A stretch of 64,000 nt of DNA. It comes from Nissabacter sp. SGAir0207. GTDB taxonomy: Bacteria; Pseudomonadota; Gammaproteobacteria; Enterobacterales; Enterobacteriaceae. A model generated the notes under the pieces. It saw nothing but the letters and a program-made list of their open reading frames with translations. It was not told the DNA's origin and did not search any database. The stretch lies in assembly GCF_005491205.1 (NCBI RefSeq), contig NZ_CP028035.1, positions 3,100,001 through 3,164,000 on the forward strand, read 5' to 3'. Numbering within the stretch: the stretch's first letter is position 1; every line of letters begins with the position of its first letter. Both the position numbers and the translations under genes were made by a program. Below are positions 33,767 through 43,036 of the stretch, piece by piece.

Positions 33767-33786
33767 CAGGCGGGGCGTCCCGCCTG
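33767..33786. other. Perfect hairpin in the clcA-hemL gap
   Basis: CAGGCGGG/CCCGCCTG with a GCGT loop, between the divergent clcA and hemL starts. No U-run on either side; role unclear. Confidence 0.35.
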
Positions 33787-33908
33787 AATCGCCGCCATTC
33801 GTTTTCTGCAACACATTGGCACGATTTCCCCGCCCCGCCGGGCGCGTGGCAGGCCAGCAACGATTTCATAACGCGCCCTGTTTCACTAGAATAGGGGGGT
33901 TTACCTCT

Positions 33909-33924
33909 GCATCCCTCGGGATGC
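33909..33924 (+). other. Short hairpin in the hemL leader
   Basis: GCATCCC-TC-GGGATGC is a 7-bp stem ending 8 nt before the AGGAG ribosome-binding site of hemL. It could modulate translation; this is only a structural observation. Confidence 0.35.
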
Positions 33925-33946
33925 GAACCATTCAGGAGCCTTAACC

Positions 33947-35236
33947 ATGAGCCAACACAGCAAGTCCGAAAGTCTGTTCGCCAAGGCGCAGCAACTTATT
34001 CCCGGCGGCGTCAACTCGCCGGTACGTGCCTTTACCGGCGTCGGCGGCGTGCCGCTGTTCATTGAACATGCCGACGGGGCTTACCTGTATGACGCCGACG
34101 GCAAGGCCTATATCGACTATGTGGGCTCCTGGGGGCCGATGGTGCTGGGCCACAACAACGCCGGCATCCGCGAGGCGGTGATTGAGGCGGCAGCACGCGG
34201 GCTAAGCTTCGGCGCGCCGACCGAGATGGAAGTCACCATGGCGGAGCTGGTGACCGAACTGGTGCCGACGATGGACATGGTGCGGATGGTCAACTCCGGC
34301 ACCGAGGCCACCATGAGCGCCATCCGTCTGGCGCGCGGCTACACCCACCGCGACAAGATCATCAAGTTTGAGGGCTGCTACCACGGCCACGCCGACCACC
34401 TGCTGGTGAAGGCCGGTTCCGGCGCGCTGACCCTCGGCCAGCCCAACTCGCCGGGCGTACCGGCGGACGTCGCCAAACACACCCTGACCTGCACCTACAA
34501 CGATCTGGATTCGGTGCGCGCTGCCTTTGAGCAGTTCCCGGAGGAGATCGCCTGCATCATCGTTGAGCCGGTGGCTGGCAACATGAACTGCGTGCCGCCG
34601 CTGCCAGAATTCCTGCCGGGCCTGCGCGCGCTGTGTGACGAGTTCGGCGCGCTCTTGATCATTGATGAGGTGATGACCGGCTTCCGCGTGGCGCTGGCTG
34701 GCGCGCAGGCCTACTACAATGTGGTGCCTGACCTCACCTGTCTGGGCAAAATCATCGGCGGCGGGATGCCGGTGGGCGCCTTTGGCGGCCGTCGCGAGGT
34801 GATGGAGGCGCTGGCCCCGACTGGCCCGGTCTATCAGGCTGGCACCCTCTCCGGCAACCCGGTCGCCATGGCCGCTGGCTACGCCTGCCTGACGCAGATC
34901 GCCCAGCCGGGCACCCACGCCACCCTGACTGACCTGACCGAGCAGCTCGCCACCGGCCTGCTGAACGCGGCTCAGGAGAGCGGCATCCCGCTGGTGGTGA
35001 ACCGCGTCGGCGGCATGTTCGGCCTGTTCTTCACTGAGGCAGAGAGCATCACCTGCTATCAGGATGTGATGCAGTGCGATGTGGAGCGCTTCAAGCGCTT
35101 CTTCCACCTGATGCTGGACGAGGGCGTCTACCTCGCGCCATCCGCCTTTGAGGCGGGCTTCATGTCGCTGGCGCACAGCCCGGAAGATATCCAGCGTACC
35201 GTGGACGCGGCACGCCGCTGCTTCGCCAAGCTGTAA
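33947..35236 (+). CDS. hemL: Glutamate-1-semialdehyde 2,1-aminomutase HemL
   Basis: HemL makes 5-aminolevulinate from glutamate-1-semialdehyde, the C5 route to heme and to the siroheme used by CysI. It is a PLP enzyme with the active-site lysine in [16 protein letters not shown] and the early motif [13 protein letters not shown]. Length 429 residues (E. coli 426). AGGAG precedes the ATG. A strong terminator follows. Confidence 0.98.
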   Translation: MSQHSKSESLFAKAQQLIPGGVNSPVRAFTGVGGVPLFIEHADGAYLYDADGKAYIDYVGSWGPMVLGHNNAGIREAVIEAAARGLSFGAPTEMEVTMAELVTELVPTMDMVRMVNSGTEATMSAIRLARGYTHRDKIIKFEGCYHGHADHLLVKAGSGALTLGQPNSPGVPADVAKHTLTCTYNDLDSVRAAFEQFPEEIACIIVEPVAGNMNCVPPLPEFLPGLRALCDEFGALLIIDEVMTGFRVALAGAQAYYNVVPDLTCLGKIIGGGMPVGAFGGRREVMEALAPTGPVYQAGTLSGNPVAMAAGYACLTQIAQPGTHATLTDLTEQLATGLLNAAQESGIPLVVNRVGGMFGLFFTEAESITCYQDVMQCDVERFKRFFHLMLDEGVYLAPSAFEAGFMSLAHSPEDIQRTVDAARRCFAKL

Positions 35237-35268
35237 GCGGCAAACCAAGCGCTAAGCGTTAAATACAG

Positions 35269-35298
35269 AACGGCCACCCCGAGGGGTGGCCGTTTTTT
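35269..35298 (+). terminator. hemL terminator
   Basis: Perfect 12-bp stem AACGGCCACCCC/GGGGTGGCCGTT with a GA centre, then a T-run. Its end touches the fhuB stop codon of the convergent fhu operon. Confidence 0.9.
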
Positions 35299-37277
35299 TA
35301 TGACGCCTGCTTGCGCAGCAGGTAGATAAAGTAGGGTGCGCCGATAAAGGTCGCCAGCAGCCCGGCCGGGATCTGGTAGGGGAACAGCAGCATCCGCCCG
35401 CCCCAATCCGCCAGCAGCATCAGCAGGCCGCCAATCAGCGAAGCCATCACCAGTTGCGGCAGCGCGCGGCGGAAGCCAATCATCCGCGCCATGTGCGGTG
35501 CCATCAGGCCGACAAAGCTGAGCGGCCCAATGGTCAGGGTCGCCACCGCCGTCATGATCGCCGCCAACAGCAGAATCACCAACCGGCTCGGGCCGAGCGC
35601 CAGCCCGACCGAGCGCGCCAGCGCGCCGCCCAGCGGCAGGATCATCAGCCAGCGGCGGCAGAGCGGCGTCAACGCCAGCAGGATCGCCGCCAACGCCACG
35701 CTGCGCCACGCCTGCGCCCAGGTCACCGAGTAGGTGGAGCCGGAGATCCAGCTCAGCAATTGCCCCATGCGCGGATCGCCACTCGCCATTAACAGGGTAA
35801 TGAGCGTGGTGAAGACGGTGCTCAGGCCAATCCCCGCCAGCAGCATCCGCTCCGGCGAGAAGCTGCTGCGCGCCGACACCAGCAGGATGATGAACAGCGT
35901 CGCCGCCGCCCCGAGAGTGCCCGCGGGCAGCAGCCAGACAAAGGCGTCGCCCGGCACGAAGAACAGCATCAGCACCACGCCGCAGGCCGCGCCGGAACTG
36001 ATGCCGAGCACTTCCGGGCTGGCCATCGGGTTGCCGGTCAGTTTCTGCATCATGGTGCCCGCCGCGCCCAGCATTACCCCGGCGGCCAGCGCCGCCAGCG
36101 CGCGCGGCATCCGCCACGGCAGCAGTTGGGTGAAGAGATCGCCCTGCGCCCAGACCCAGCCCGCCATGTCGCGGCCAAAGGCCAGCGCCAGCCACAGGCC
36201 GCCCAGCAAACAGAGCAGCGCGCCGCCAATCCACCACGGCAGGTGGCCGCGCTCTGCGGGCACCACGTCACTCTGGCCCGGCACGCTGCGGCTACGCAGG
36301 CGCGGCAGCAGCCACAGCAGCAGCGGCGCGCCAATCAGCGCGGTGGCCGCACCGGTGGCGATGTCCTGCCAGAAGTGGCTCAGCCAGAGCATGATCTGGT
36401 CTGTCAGCCACAGCAGCAGCGCCCCGAGCAGCGGAGCCAGCAGCAGGCGGCTGAACAGGCGGCGCGCGCCGAGCAGCGTCGCCAGCAGCGGCGCGAACAG
36501 CCCGACAAAGCCAACCACGCCCACCGCATTCACGATCATCGCGCTGAGCGTGATCGCCACCGCCAGCGCGCCCAGCCGTGCCGCCGACAGCCCGAGGCCC
36601 AGGTTGCGGGCGATGCCGTCATCCAGCCCCAGCAGCGTCATCGGCCGCAGCAGCAGCAGCGCCAGCACCAGCGCCAATACCAGCCGCGGCAGCAGGAAGC
36701 GCGCCACGCTCCAGTCCTGTTGGTTGAGCGCGCCGCTGCTCCAGAGGAACAGGCTCTGCAACTGGTCATAGTTGAACAGCGCCAGCAGGCCATCCACCGC
36801 GCCGCAGTAGAGGCTCAGCACCAGCCCGGCGAGGATCAGCGTCACCGGCGAGATGCGCTTGCCCCACGCCACGCCAAACACCAGCGCCCCCACCACCAGC
36901 GCGCCCGCCAGCGCCGCGAACTGTTGGGTCAGCAGGCCGCCCGGCAGCGTCCAGAGGGTCGCCAACGTCAGCCCCAGCTTGGCCCCGGAGGCCACGCCCA
37001 GCGTCGCTGGCTCCGCCAGCGGATTGCGCAGCACCTGTTGGAACAGCACGCCCGCCAGCGCCAGCCCGGCCCCGGCCAGCCAGGAGACGGCGATGCGCGG
37101 CAACAGGCTGTAGTGGAACACCATCTGGCGCACGTCATCGATCTCGGGCTGCCAGAACCCCTGTGCCCAGCGATCCGTCGGCAACTGCCAACGCAGGTTA
37201 TAGCCGCTCAGCGCCAGACAGGCGGCGGCCAGCAACCCCAGCACCAGCAGCGCGGTGGCGGTCGGACGGCGGCTCAT
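35298..37277 (-). CDS. fhuB: Fe(3+)-hydroxamate ABC importer permease FhuB
   Basis: FhuB is the double-length inner membrane permease for ferric hydroxamate siderophores. The 659-residue protein consists of two homologous BtuC-type halves (about 1-330 and 340-659), each with about ten helices and its own ATPase-coupling glycine motif. The fhuD stop and fhuB ATG overlap by 4 bp (ATGA). Last gene of fhuACDB. Confidence 0.97.
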   Translation of the reverse strand: MSRRPTATALLVLGLLAAACLALSGYNLRWQLPTDRWAQGFWQPEIDDVRQMVFHYSLLPRIAVSWLAGAGLALAGVLFQQVLRNPLAEPATLGVASGAKLGLTLATLWTLPGGLLTQQFAALAGALVVGALVFGVAWGKRISPVTLILAGLVLSLYCGAVDGLLALFNYDQLQSLFLWSSGALNQQDWSVARFLLPRLVLALVLALLLLRPMTLLGLDDGIARNLGLGLSAARLGALAVAITLSAMIVNAVGVVGFVGLFAPLLATLLGARRLFSRLLLAPLLGALLLWLTDQIMLWLSHFWQDIATGAATALIGAPLLLWLLPRLRSRSVPGQSDVVPAERGHLPWWIGGALLCLLGGLWLALAFGRDMAGWVWAQGDLFTQLLPWRMPRALAALAAGVMLGAAGTMMQKLTGNPMASPEVLGISSGAACGVVLMLFFVPGDAFVWLLPAGTLGAAATLFIILLVSARSSFSPERMLLAGIGLSTVFTTLITLLMASGDPRMGQLLSWISGSTYSVTWAQAWRSVALAAILLALTPLCRRWLMILPLGGALARSVGLALGPSRLVILLLAAIMTAVATLTIGPLSFVGLMAPHMARMIGFRRALPQLVMASLIGGLLMLLADWGGRMLLFPYQIPAGLLATFIGAPYFIYLLRKQAS

Positions 37278-38173
37278 GACGTCACCCCCAGCGATGCTGG
37301 CAGCAGGCGGCAGAAGCGCATGGCGCTGGAGGTGGAGCCATAGAACCAGATGGCTGGCACGACGGAGACCGCATTGTCACGGGCAATCGGCAGGGAGCGC
37401 CACAGCGGCGAGGCCATGATGCTGTCACGCTGCGCCCGATCGCCATGATCAAAGCAGAGCGCCCGCACGCCCTTCACGGTTGAGAGTTGCTCAATACCAA
37501 TCACGCTACTGCCCCAGTAGTTGGTCTCCCCCTGCCAGGCGTTGGGGATGCCAAGTTCATTCAGGACATTCATAAACAAGCTGCCTTTGCCAAACACCAG
37601 CACGTGGTGGGCATCAAGGAAAGAGAAAAGGAGCACCGGCCGCTGGCCGTAGGGGCGCAGCGCTACCCGCGTCTGCGCCAGCAGCGTTTCAAACGCCGCC
37701 AGATGGCGATCGGCCGCCGGGCGCAGTGCCAGCCGGTCGGCCAGCAGGTAGAGCGCCTTGCGTGCCGAGTCCAGCGGCTGGCCGCTGCCGTCATAGAAGG
37801 CCAGTGAGAGGGTCGGCGCGATGCGCGCCAGCGCCTCCGGTGTCGGGCCATAGCCAGCGGAGAGCAGCAGCAGCGAGGGGCGCAGCTGTTGCAGCAGCTC
37901 CAGGTTCGGCTCGGTACGCAGCCCGACGTCCACCACGCCGGGCGGCAGTGCTGGCTCTTTCACCCACTCGCGGTAGCTGTGGGTATCGGCCACGCCGAGC
38001 GGCACCACGCCGAGCGTCAGCAGCAGCTCGACGGTAGACCACTCCAGCGAGACGATACGGCGCAAATCAGGGCGGGCGGCCGCCAGTGAGGGCCAGGCGG
38101 CAAGCAGCGGCGAGAGCGCCAGCGCCTGCAACAGGCGACGGCGCACGCCGTCAGGTTGGGTCAGGGATCTCAT
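37274..38173 (-). CDS. fhuD: Periplasmic hydroxamate siderophore-binding protein FhuD
   Basis: FhuD captures ferric hydroxamates in the periplasm and hands them to FhuB. The 299-residue protein begins with an RRRLLQALALSP leader, a Tat-like signal with cleavage near LAAA. RRIVSLEWSTVELLLTLGV opens the binding-protein domain. It overlaps fhuC by one base (TGATG) and fhuB by four. Confidence 0.96.
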   Translation of the reverse strand: MRSLTQPDGVRRRLLQALALSPLLAAWPSLAAARPDLRRIVSLEWSTVELLLTLGVVPLGVADTHSYREWVKEPALPPGVVDVGLRTEPNLELLQQLRPSLLLLSAGYGPTPEALARIAPTLSLAFYDGSGQPLDSARKALYLLADRLALRPAADRHLAAFETLLAQTRVALRPYGQRPVLLFSFLDAHHVLVFGKGSLFMNVLNELGIPNAWQGETNYWGSSVIGIEQLSTVKGVRALCFDHGDRAQRDSIMASPLWRSLPIARDNAVSVVPAIWFYGSTSSAMRFCRLLPASLGVTS

Positions 38174-38970
38174 CAGCAGACAAAGCTCACCGGGGCGCCG
38201 CCGCCGGGGTGCGGCAGCACGCCCATCGGGATACCGTAAATTTTCTCCAGCACCGGCCCCTGCATCAGCTCGAGCGGGCTGCCGCTGGCAATCATCTGCC
38301 CCTCACGCAGGGCAATCAAATGGTCGCAGTAGCGCGCCGCCACGTTGATGTCGTGCAGCACCGCCACCACCGTCAGGCCGCGTTCGGCGCTCAGGCGCTT
38401 GATCAGCGCCAGCACCTCGACCTGATGGGCGATGTCCAGCGCGGAGGTCGGCTCATCCAGCAGTAGGCAGCGCGTCTCCTGCGCCATCATCATCGCCAGC
38501 CAGGCGCGCTGGCGCTCGCCGCCGGAGAGGCTGTCCACCAGCCGCTGGGCGAAGGGTTTCAGTCCCACCAGCGCGATGGCCTGCTCGACCGCCTCGCGGT
38601 CATGGTGGCGAAAGCGCCCCAGCGCGCCGTGCCACGGGTAGCGGCCAATCGCCACCAACTCCTGCACGGTCATCCCTTCGGCGGGCGGCAGTTGCTGCGG
38701 CATATAGGCCACCTCGCGGGCGAAGGCTTTGCTCTCCCATGCGTCCAGCGGTTTGCCATTCAGCCGCAGCGTGCCGCTGGAGGGCGGCTGGTGGCGGCCC
38801 AGCATCTTGAGCAGCGTGGATTTGCCAGAGCCGTTGTGGCCAATCAGGCCACAGAATTTGCCCTGCGGGAAGGTGAGGGTCAGGGGCGCCAGCAGGGTGC
38901 GCCCCGGAACGGTGAAGCTGGCCTGTTCCAGGCTCAGCGAAACGTGGGTGTTGACGTGGTTATCCTGCAT
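38173..38970 (-). CDS. fhuC: Fe(3+)-hydroxamate importer ATPase FhuC
   Basis: FhuC powers FhuB. Walker A GHNGSGKST, signature LSGGERQRAW and Walker B CLLLDEPTS are intact. Family similarity begins at MQDNHVNT, giving 265 residues as in E. coli; the 58-codon upstream extension overlaps the end of fhuA and is rejected. It lies 85 bp downstream of fhuA. Confidence 0.97.
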   Translation of the reverse strand: MQDNHVNTHVSLSLEQASFTVPGRTLLAPLTLTFPQGKFCGLIGHNGSGKSTLLKMLGRHQPPSSGTLRLNGKPLDAWESKAFAREVAYMPQQLPPAEGMTVQELVAIGRYPWHGALGRFRHHDREAVEQAIALVGLKPFAQRLVDSLSGGERQRAWLAMMMAQETRCLLLDEPTSALDIAHQVEVLALIKRLSAERGLTVVAVLHDINVAARYCDHLIALREGQMIASGSPLELMQGPVLEKIYGIPMGVLPHPGGGAPVSFVC

Positions 38971-38989
38971 AATTCCCTGTCTTGCAAAC

Positions 38990-39009
38990 GGGCGCGCTTC
39001 TGCGCGCCC
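38990..39009 (-). other. GC-rich hairpin between fhuA and fhuC
   Basis: GGGCGCGC-TTCT-GCGCGCCC is a perfect 8-bp stem with a 4-nt loop, in the 85-bp gap after fhuA. Without a U-run it is more likely an mRNA-stabilising or REP-like element, allowing more fhuA than fhuCDB product. Confidence 0.5.
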
Positions 39010-39055
39010 AAAGGTCTGACTGGCCGGACGCGCGCGTTGCCGCGCGGCCCAAGGC

Positions 39056-41257
39056 TCAGAAGCGGAAGGTGGCGGTCGCCACGATCTGGCGGTCGGTGCC
39101 CCAGTAGCAGGCGTAGTCGCGGTAGCAGCTGGAGACATACTCACGATCCAGCAGGTTGTTGATGTTCAACCCGATGGAGGAGCCTGGCAGGCCAGCGCGC
39201 GCCAGATCGTACTTGATGGTGGCGTCCACCAGCGTGTAGGACGCCACGCTGAACGGCTCGTTGTCGGCGTTCAGGCTGGAGGTCGCGCCAACGTAGCGCA
39301 CGCCGCTACCGACGGTCAGGCCGCTCAGCGCCGTCTCATGGAAGGTGTAGTCCGCCCACAGCGCCGCCATGTTGCGCGGCACCTCAACCGGACGCAGCCC
39401 CTTCAGGTTGGTGTCCTTGGTGTACTCGGCGTCGGTGAAGGTGTAGGAGGCGATCAGGTTGATGTTGGCGTTGACCGCCGCCTTGGCCTCCAGCTCCACG
39501 CCGCGCGAGCGGATCTCGCCGGTCTGGACGCTGAACAGAGAGTTAGCCGGGTCGGCGGTCAGGTTGTTGTCTTTGGTCAGCTGGTAGACCGCCGCCGTCA
39601 GGCTGATCGGCTGGTTCTCCGGGATGTACTTCACCCCGGCCTCATACTGCTTGCCGTGGGACGGATCGAACGCGCTGCCACTCAGGCTGGTGCCGCTGAC
39701 CGGCTCGAAGGACTCGCTGTAGCTGAAGTAAGGCGAGATGCCGTTGTCGAACAGGTAGTTCAGGCCGCCGCGCCAGGTGAACTGCTCGTCGCGGCGCTTG
39801 TCGGTGGTGTTGTCGCTGCGGGTCAGCACGGTGCTCTTGGCGAAGTCATAGCGGCCGCCCAGCGTCAGCAGCCAGTGGTTCCACTCCGCCTGATCCTGCA
39901 CATAGAGGCCGGTCTGCTCCTGACGGTTGAGGATGTGGTAGCGGAAGTTGATGTCGTAGTCATCATTGCCATACTGCGGCGCGGTCATGTTGATGCCGCC
40001 GGTGGTGCCGTAGTCGGCATTGATGTCGTTGCGCATCCGCATGTAGTCCACGCCCGCCAGCAGGGTGTGATCCACGTCGCCGGTGGCGAATTTGGCCTGC
40101 CCTTGGGTGTCGACGCTAAAGTTATTCAGCTTCTCGCTGGAGTCCACGTAGCCACGGTTGATGGTGGCAGGCGCGCTGTAGCCAGTGCCGTAGTGGCCGA
40201 TGTAGTGGCTGTTGATCATGCTGTAGCGCAGGTTTTGGCGCACCGTCCAGGTGTCGTCAAAGCCATGCTCGAAGCTGTAGCCCACCATCTTCTGGTTGCG
40301 GGAGTAGGTGTCGCTCGCCTCCCCCTCGTTGAAGTCCACCGGCAGCTTGCGCGCCTGGCCGTTGGCGTCGGTGTAAGGCACCACGGTGCCCTCACGCGGC
40401 AACCAGCCGTAGTAGCCGGTGTCTGGCTCATTCTGGAAGTTGCTCAGGAAGGTGAAGGTGGTGCGGTCATCCGGATGCCAGGTAAAGGCCGGGGCGATGG
40501 CGTAGCGCTTCTCGTTCACCAGCTCCTGCTGGGCATCCTGGCTGCGGGCCACGCCGGTCAGGCGGTAGGAGTAGACGCCGTTGTCATCCAGCGCGCCGCC
40601 AAAGTCAAAGCCGGTCTGGTAGAGGTTGTCGGTGCCCATCGAGAACTGCACTTCACGCAGGGTTTCGGTGGTCGGGCGCTTGCTGACCATCGAGATGATG
40701 CCGCCGGGGTTGCTCTTGCCATACAGCACCGACACCGGGCCGCGCATCAGCTCCACGCGCTCCAGCATATAGGGGTCCATCGCGGCTTCATTGTAGTTGT
40801 CGCCCTGAAGCTTAAGGCCGTCGAGGTACTGGTTGGTGTTGACCGAGCTAAAGCCGCGAATCGCCACCACATCCAGCGCCTCGGAGCTACCACGGCTGGC
40901 GAAGACGCCCGGCGTGTAGCGCAACGCGTCCTTGACCGAGTCCGGCTGGCGCATCTCCAGCTCCTCGCTGGTGACCACCGAGACCGACTGCGGCGTCTTC
41001 AGCAGCGGGGTGTCGGTCTTGGTGCCGGTGGCACTGCGTTTGGCCGCCACGGTCGCGGCTGGCCCCCATGCGCTCTCCTGCGCCACATTCGGCCCACTGC
41101 CCACCACGGTAATGGTGTCGTTGCCGTTGGTCTGGGTCGTGTCGGCCGCCATGGCCGGCAGGGCGACGTGCCCGAGTGTTACCGCAATGGCCAGCGCCAC
41201 TTTCCCACGGGGGAACGAAGCCGCTGAGGTAAAGCCTGAACGTGTGCGTGTGCGCAT
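39056..41257 (-). CDS. fhuA: TonB-dependent ferrichrome receptor FhuA
   Basis: FhuA imports ferrichrome-type siderophores across the outer membrane with TonB energy. The 733-residue precursor has a signal peptide ending near PAMA, a TonB box (DTITVVG), a plug domain (about 75-210) and a 22-strand-type barrel ending ATATFRF with a C-terminal Phe. The late CYRDYACYWG cysteine pair is typical of FhuA. First gene of fhuACDB. Confidence 0.96.
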   Translation of the reverse strand: MRTRTRSGFTSAASFPRGKVALAIAVTLGHVALPAMAADTTQTNGNDTITVVGSGPNVAQESAWGPAATVAAKRSATGTKTDTPLLKTPQSVSVVTSEELEMRQPDSVKDALRYTPGVFASRGSSEALDVVAIRGFSSVNTNQYLDGLKLQGDNYNEAAMDPYMLERVELMRGPVSVLYGKSNPGGIISMVSKRPTTETLREVQFSMGTDNLYQTGFDFGGALDDNGVYSYRLTGVARSQDAQQELVNEKRYAIAPAFTWHPDDRTTFTFLSNFQNEPDTGYYGWLPREGTVVPYTDANGQARKLPVDFNEGEASDTYSRNQKMVGYSFEHGFDDTWTVRQNLRYSMINSHYIGHYGTGYSAPATINRGYVDSSEKLNNFSVDTQGQAKFATGDVDHTLLAGVDYMRMRNDINADYGTTGGINMTAPQYGNDDYDINFRYHILNRQEQTGLYVQDQAEWNHWLLTLGGRYDFAKSTVLTRSDNTTDKRRDEQFTWRGGLNYLFDNGISPYFSYSESFEPVSGTSLSGSAFDPSHGKQYEAGVKYIPENQPISLTAAVYQLTKDNNLTADPANSLFSVQTGEIRSRGVELEAKAAVNANINLIASYTFTDAEYTKDTNLKGLRPVEVPRNMAALWADYTFHETALSGLTVGSGVRYVGATSSLNADNEPFSVASYTLVDATIKYDLARAGLPGSSIGLNINNLLDREYVSSCYRDYACYWGTDRQIVATATFRF

Positions 41258-41292
41258 GGTTGCTTCTCTAATGATGTTAACAGGAATGTAAA

Positions 41293-41307
41293 CGAGAATT
41301 ATTATTA
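41293..41307 (-). promoter_or_regulatory. Fur box upstream of fhuA
   Basis: The minus-strand sequence TAATAATAATTCTCG matches the 7-1-7 Fur core TGATAATnATTATCA at 11 of 14 defined positions, 36 bp upstream of the fhuA ATG. Iron repression of fhuACDB fits. Confidence 0.7.
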
Positions 41308-41479
41308 TGCAGAGCGAATCATATTCGGATGAATTTTTAAACTCAAGCAGAAAGCGCCTGACGCCTGCTAAGCGGGTGAAGAATTCACCTTATTCCCGTC
41401 ATGGTTAAATTCCATTAACGCAAATAAGAAAATCCGCAACGTTTATGTCGCGGGTTTATAAAACTTTTTATCCTGATGA

Positions 41480-42877
41480 CTATTTTTTAACGCCGAGCAA
41501 TATCAGCAGCGGTGGATTGCCGCTCTCGGTGGCATCGAAATGGTAAATACGTCCCTGCCGCTCGCCGCCAATGCAGAATGAGATGGTGGCCTGCTTATTT
41601 TTAATCGCCCGTTTCACGGCGGCATCAACGCTGAAATAGAGGTAACTGGGTTTGCTGGTCACCTGCGTTTTGCCGTCGGCGTCACGGCCACAGCTGGGGC
41701 GGCTGTTCCAGGTCACCGCCTGCTCCTGCCAGTCGTTGCTGGTCGGGTAGAGGAAGAGCTGGCGCGACGCGCTGTCGGAGACGTTGTTGCCAAACAGCCG
41801 CACCTTATAAATAAAGGAGGTGTCTGTATCGATGTCCAGCGCCGCTGGCCACGCCGGGATGGTGAACTGGATCAGCCCCACCTCCTCGCGGTTTTTGCTG
41901 CGGTCATTCTGCCAGTTGTCCTGCACCACCAGCGTGCTGCTGCCCGCGAAGTTGCTCTCCGCCGACTCCTGATTGCTGACGGTCACATCCTGCAACGCTG
42001 GCTCATAGGCCAGCGGCACATTCAGGCCGCAATCCAGCGCGCGGTTCATGCAGTGGTTGACCATGTAGTCAGAGGCCTGATCCGGCCAGCCATTCATAAA
42101 GTCGGCGTGGGCGCTGTAGATCGACCCCCACTGCTCCACCACCTTGCCCTCCACCATTTTTGGATCGAGCGACAGCTCTACCTTGGTCATGTCAATCGGC
42201 GGCGAGTTGGGCACCAGATAGGCGATGTTCATGTTGACGGTCGGCAGTTTCACCGGGTAGGCCGCCGGACAGGCGTTGTTCACCGCGTAATCCGCATTCC
42301 TGACCCCAATCGCCGGGTGGAGCGTCACGCCGTCCCAGCAGTTGGGGAATTTGATGGCGATGTTCATCTGCACCGTGCCATCCGCCTGCGGCGGGCAGCG
42401 ACTCTTGGGCACATCCGAGTAGCCCAGCCCTTGGCAGAAGTAGTCAATCGCTACCTTGTTGGGCGAGGTGCCGTTGTGGGTGCCAGCCAGCAGTTGCAGC
42501 CCGGCCGGGAACGGGCTGAGCGGGAACTCCTGCACGTTGCTGGCTTGGTAGTAGGTCTTTTGGTAGGCGGGGCGGATCACCCGCCCATCCGGCAGGCGCA
42601 GCGACGGTGCCCAGTAGGCAGAGTGGTCGGCCAGGTTGTTGCAGGTGGTGGAGAAATCCGCCACCAGCTGCTCGTTGGTGCTGTAGGCGTTGGTGTGGGT
42701 GTTGCCGAAGAAGTCATGGGACATCGCCATACCGGGCATCGCGGGCATCATGACCGCGTCATCGGGCAGCGTGTGGCTGTAGTCACACACCACGTGAACC
42801 TGGGCCTCGGCGGCCTCGGCGCGTGGGAGGGGGTTCAGCCAGATAAGCATCAGTAGCAGGGGCAGTGCGCGTTTCAT
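41480..42877 (-). CDS. Secreted DUF1996 protein with DNRLRE-like C-terminal domain
   Basis: The 465-residue protein has a signal peptide (MKRALPLLLMLIWLNPLPRA, cleaved near AEA). Residues about 35-285 carry DUF1996 features: DHSAYWAPSL, FPAGLQLLAGTHNG, FPNCWDGVTLHPA and SAHADFMNGW. This domain is best known from secreted fungal and actinobacterial proteins. Residues about 300-460 resemble a DNRLRE surface domain (LVVQDNWQN, EVGLIQFTIPAW, WQEQAVTWNSRPSCG). Function is unknown; a wall or carbohydrate target is only a guess. GGAG precedes the ATG. It interrupts the usual mrcB-fhuA adjacency. Confidence 0.8.
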   Translation of the reverse strand: MKRALPLLLMLIWLNPLPRAEAAEAQVHVVCDYSHTLPDDAVMMPAMPGMAMSHDFFGNTHTNAYSTNEQLVADFSTTCNNLADHSAYWAPSLRLPDGRVIRPAYQKTYYQASNVQEFPLSPFPAGLQLLAGTHNGTSPNKVAIDYFCQGLGYSDVPKSRCPPQADGTVQMNIAIKFPNCWDGVTLHPAIGVRNADYAVNNACPAAYPVKLPTVNMNIAYLVPNSPPIDMTKVELSLDPKMVEGKVVEQWGSIYSAHADFMNGWPDQASDYMVNHCMNRALDCGLNVPLAYEPALQDVTVSNQESAESNFAGSSTLVVQDNWQNDRSKNREEVGLIQFTIPAWPAALDIDTDTSFIYKVRLFGNNVSDSASRQLFLYPTSNDWQEQAVTWNSRPSCGRDADGKTQVTSKPSYLYFSVDAAVKRAIKNKQATISFCIGGERQGRIYHFDATESGNPPLLILLGVKK

Positions 42878-42976
42878 GGTTGGCTCCTTCTATGGGGGGA
42901 ATCCCCAGAGAGTGCCGCGCCCCGCCGCACTGACGCCAATCACCAACGGTCAGCGATAATCATTGATAAGGCTGAT

Positions 42977-43017
42977 AAAAAAAGGGTGTGATGCGCGTTT
43001 GACACGCATCACACCCT
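42977..43017 (-). terminator. mrcB terminator
   Basis: A 13-bp perfect stem AGGGTGTGATGCG/CGCATCACACCCT with a T-run on the minus strand, just past the mrcB stop. Confidence 0.9.
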
Positions 43018-43036
43018 CTCGGCTCAAGGCGGGGAG

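Noticed and set aside
36126..37343. 405-codon plus-strand ORF opposite fhuB
   Set aside because: Composition is almost only Arg, Gln, Ala and Pro, as expected opposite a Leu/Ala-rich permease.
39338..41227. 629-codon plus-strand ORF opposite fhuA
   Set aside because: fhuA is certain on the minus strand; the shadow is rich in His, Val and Arg without any motif.
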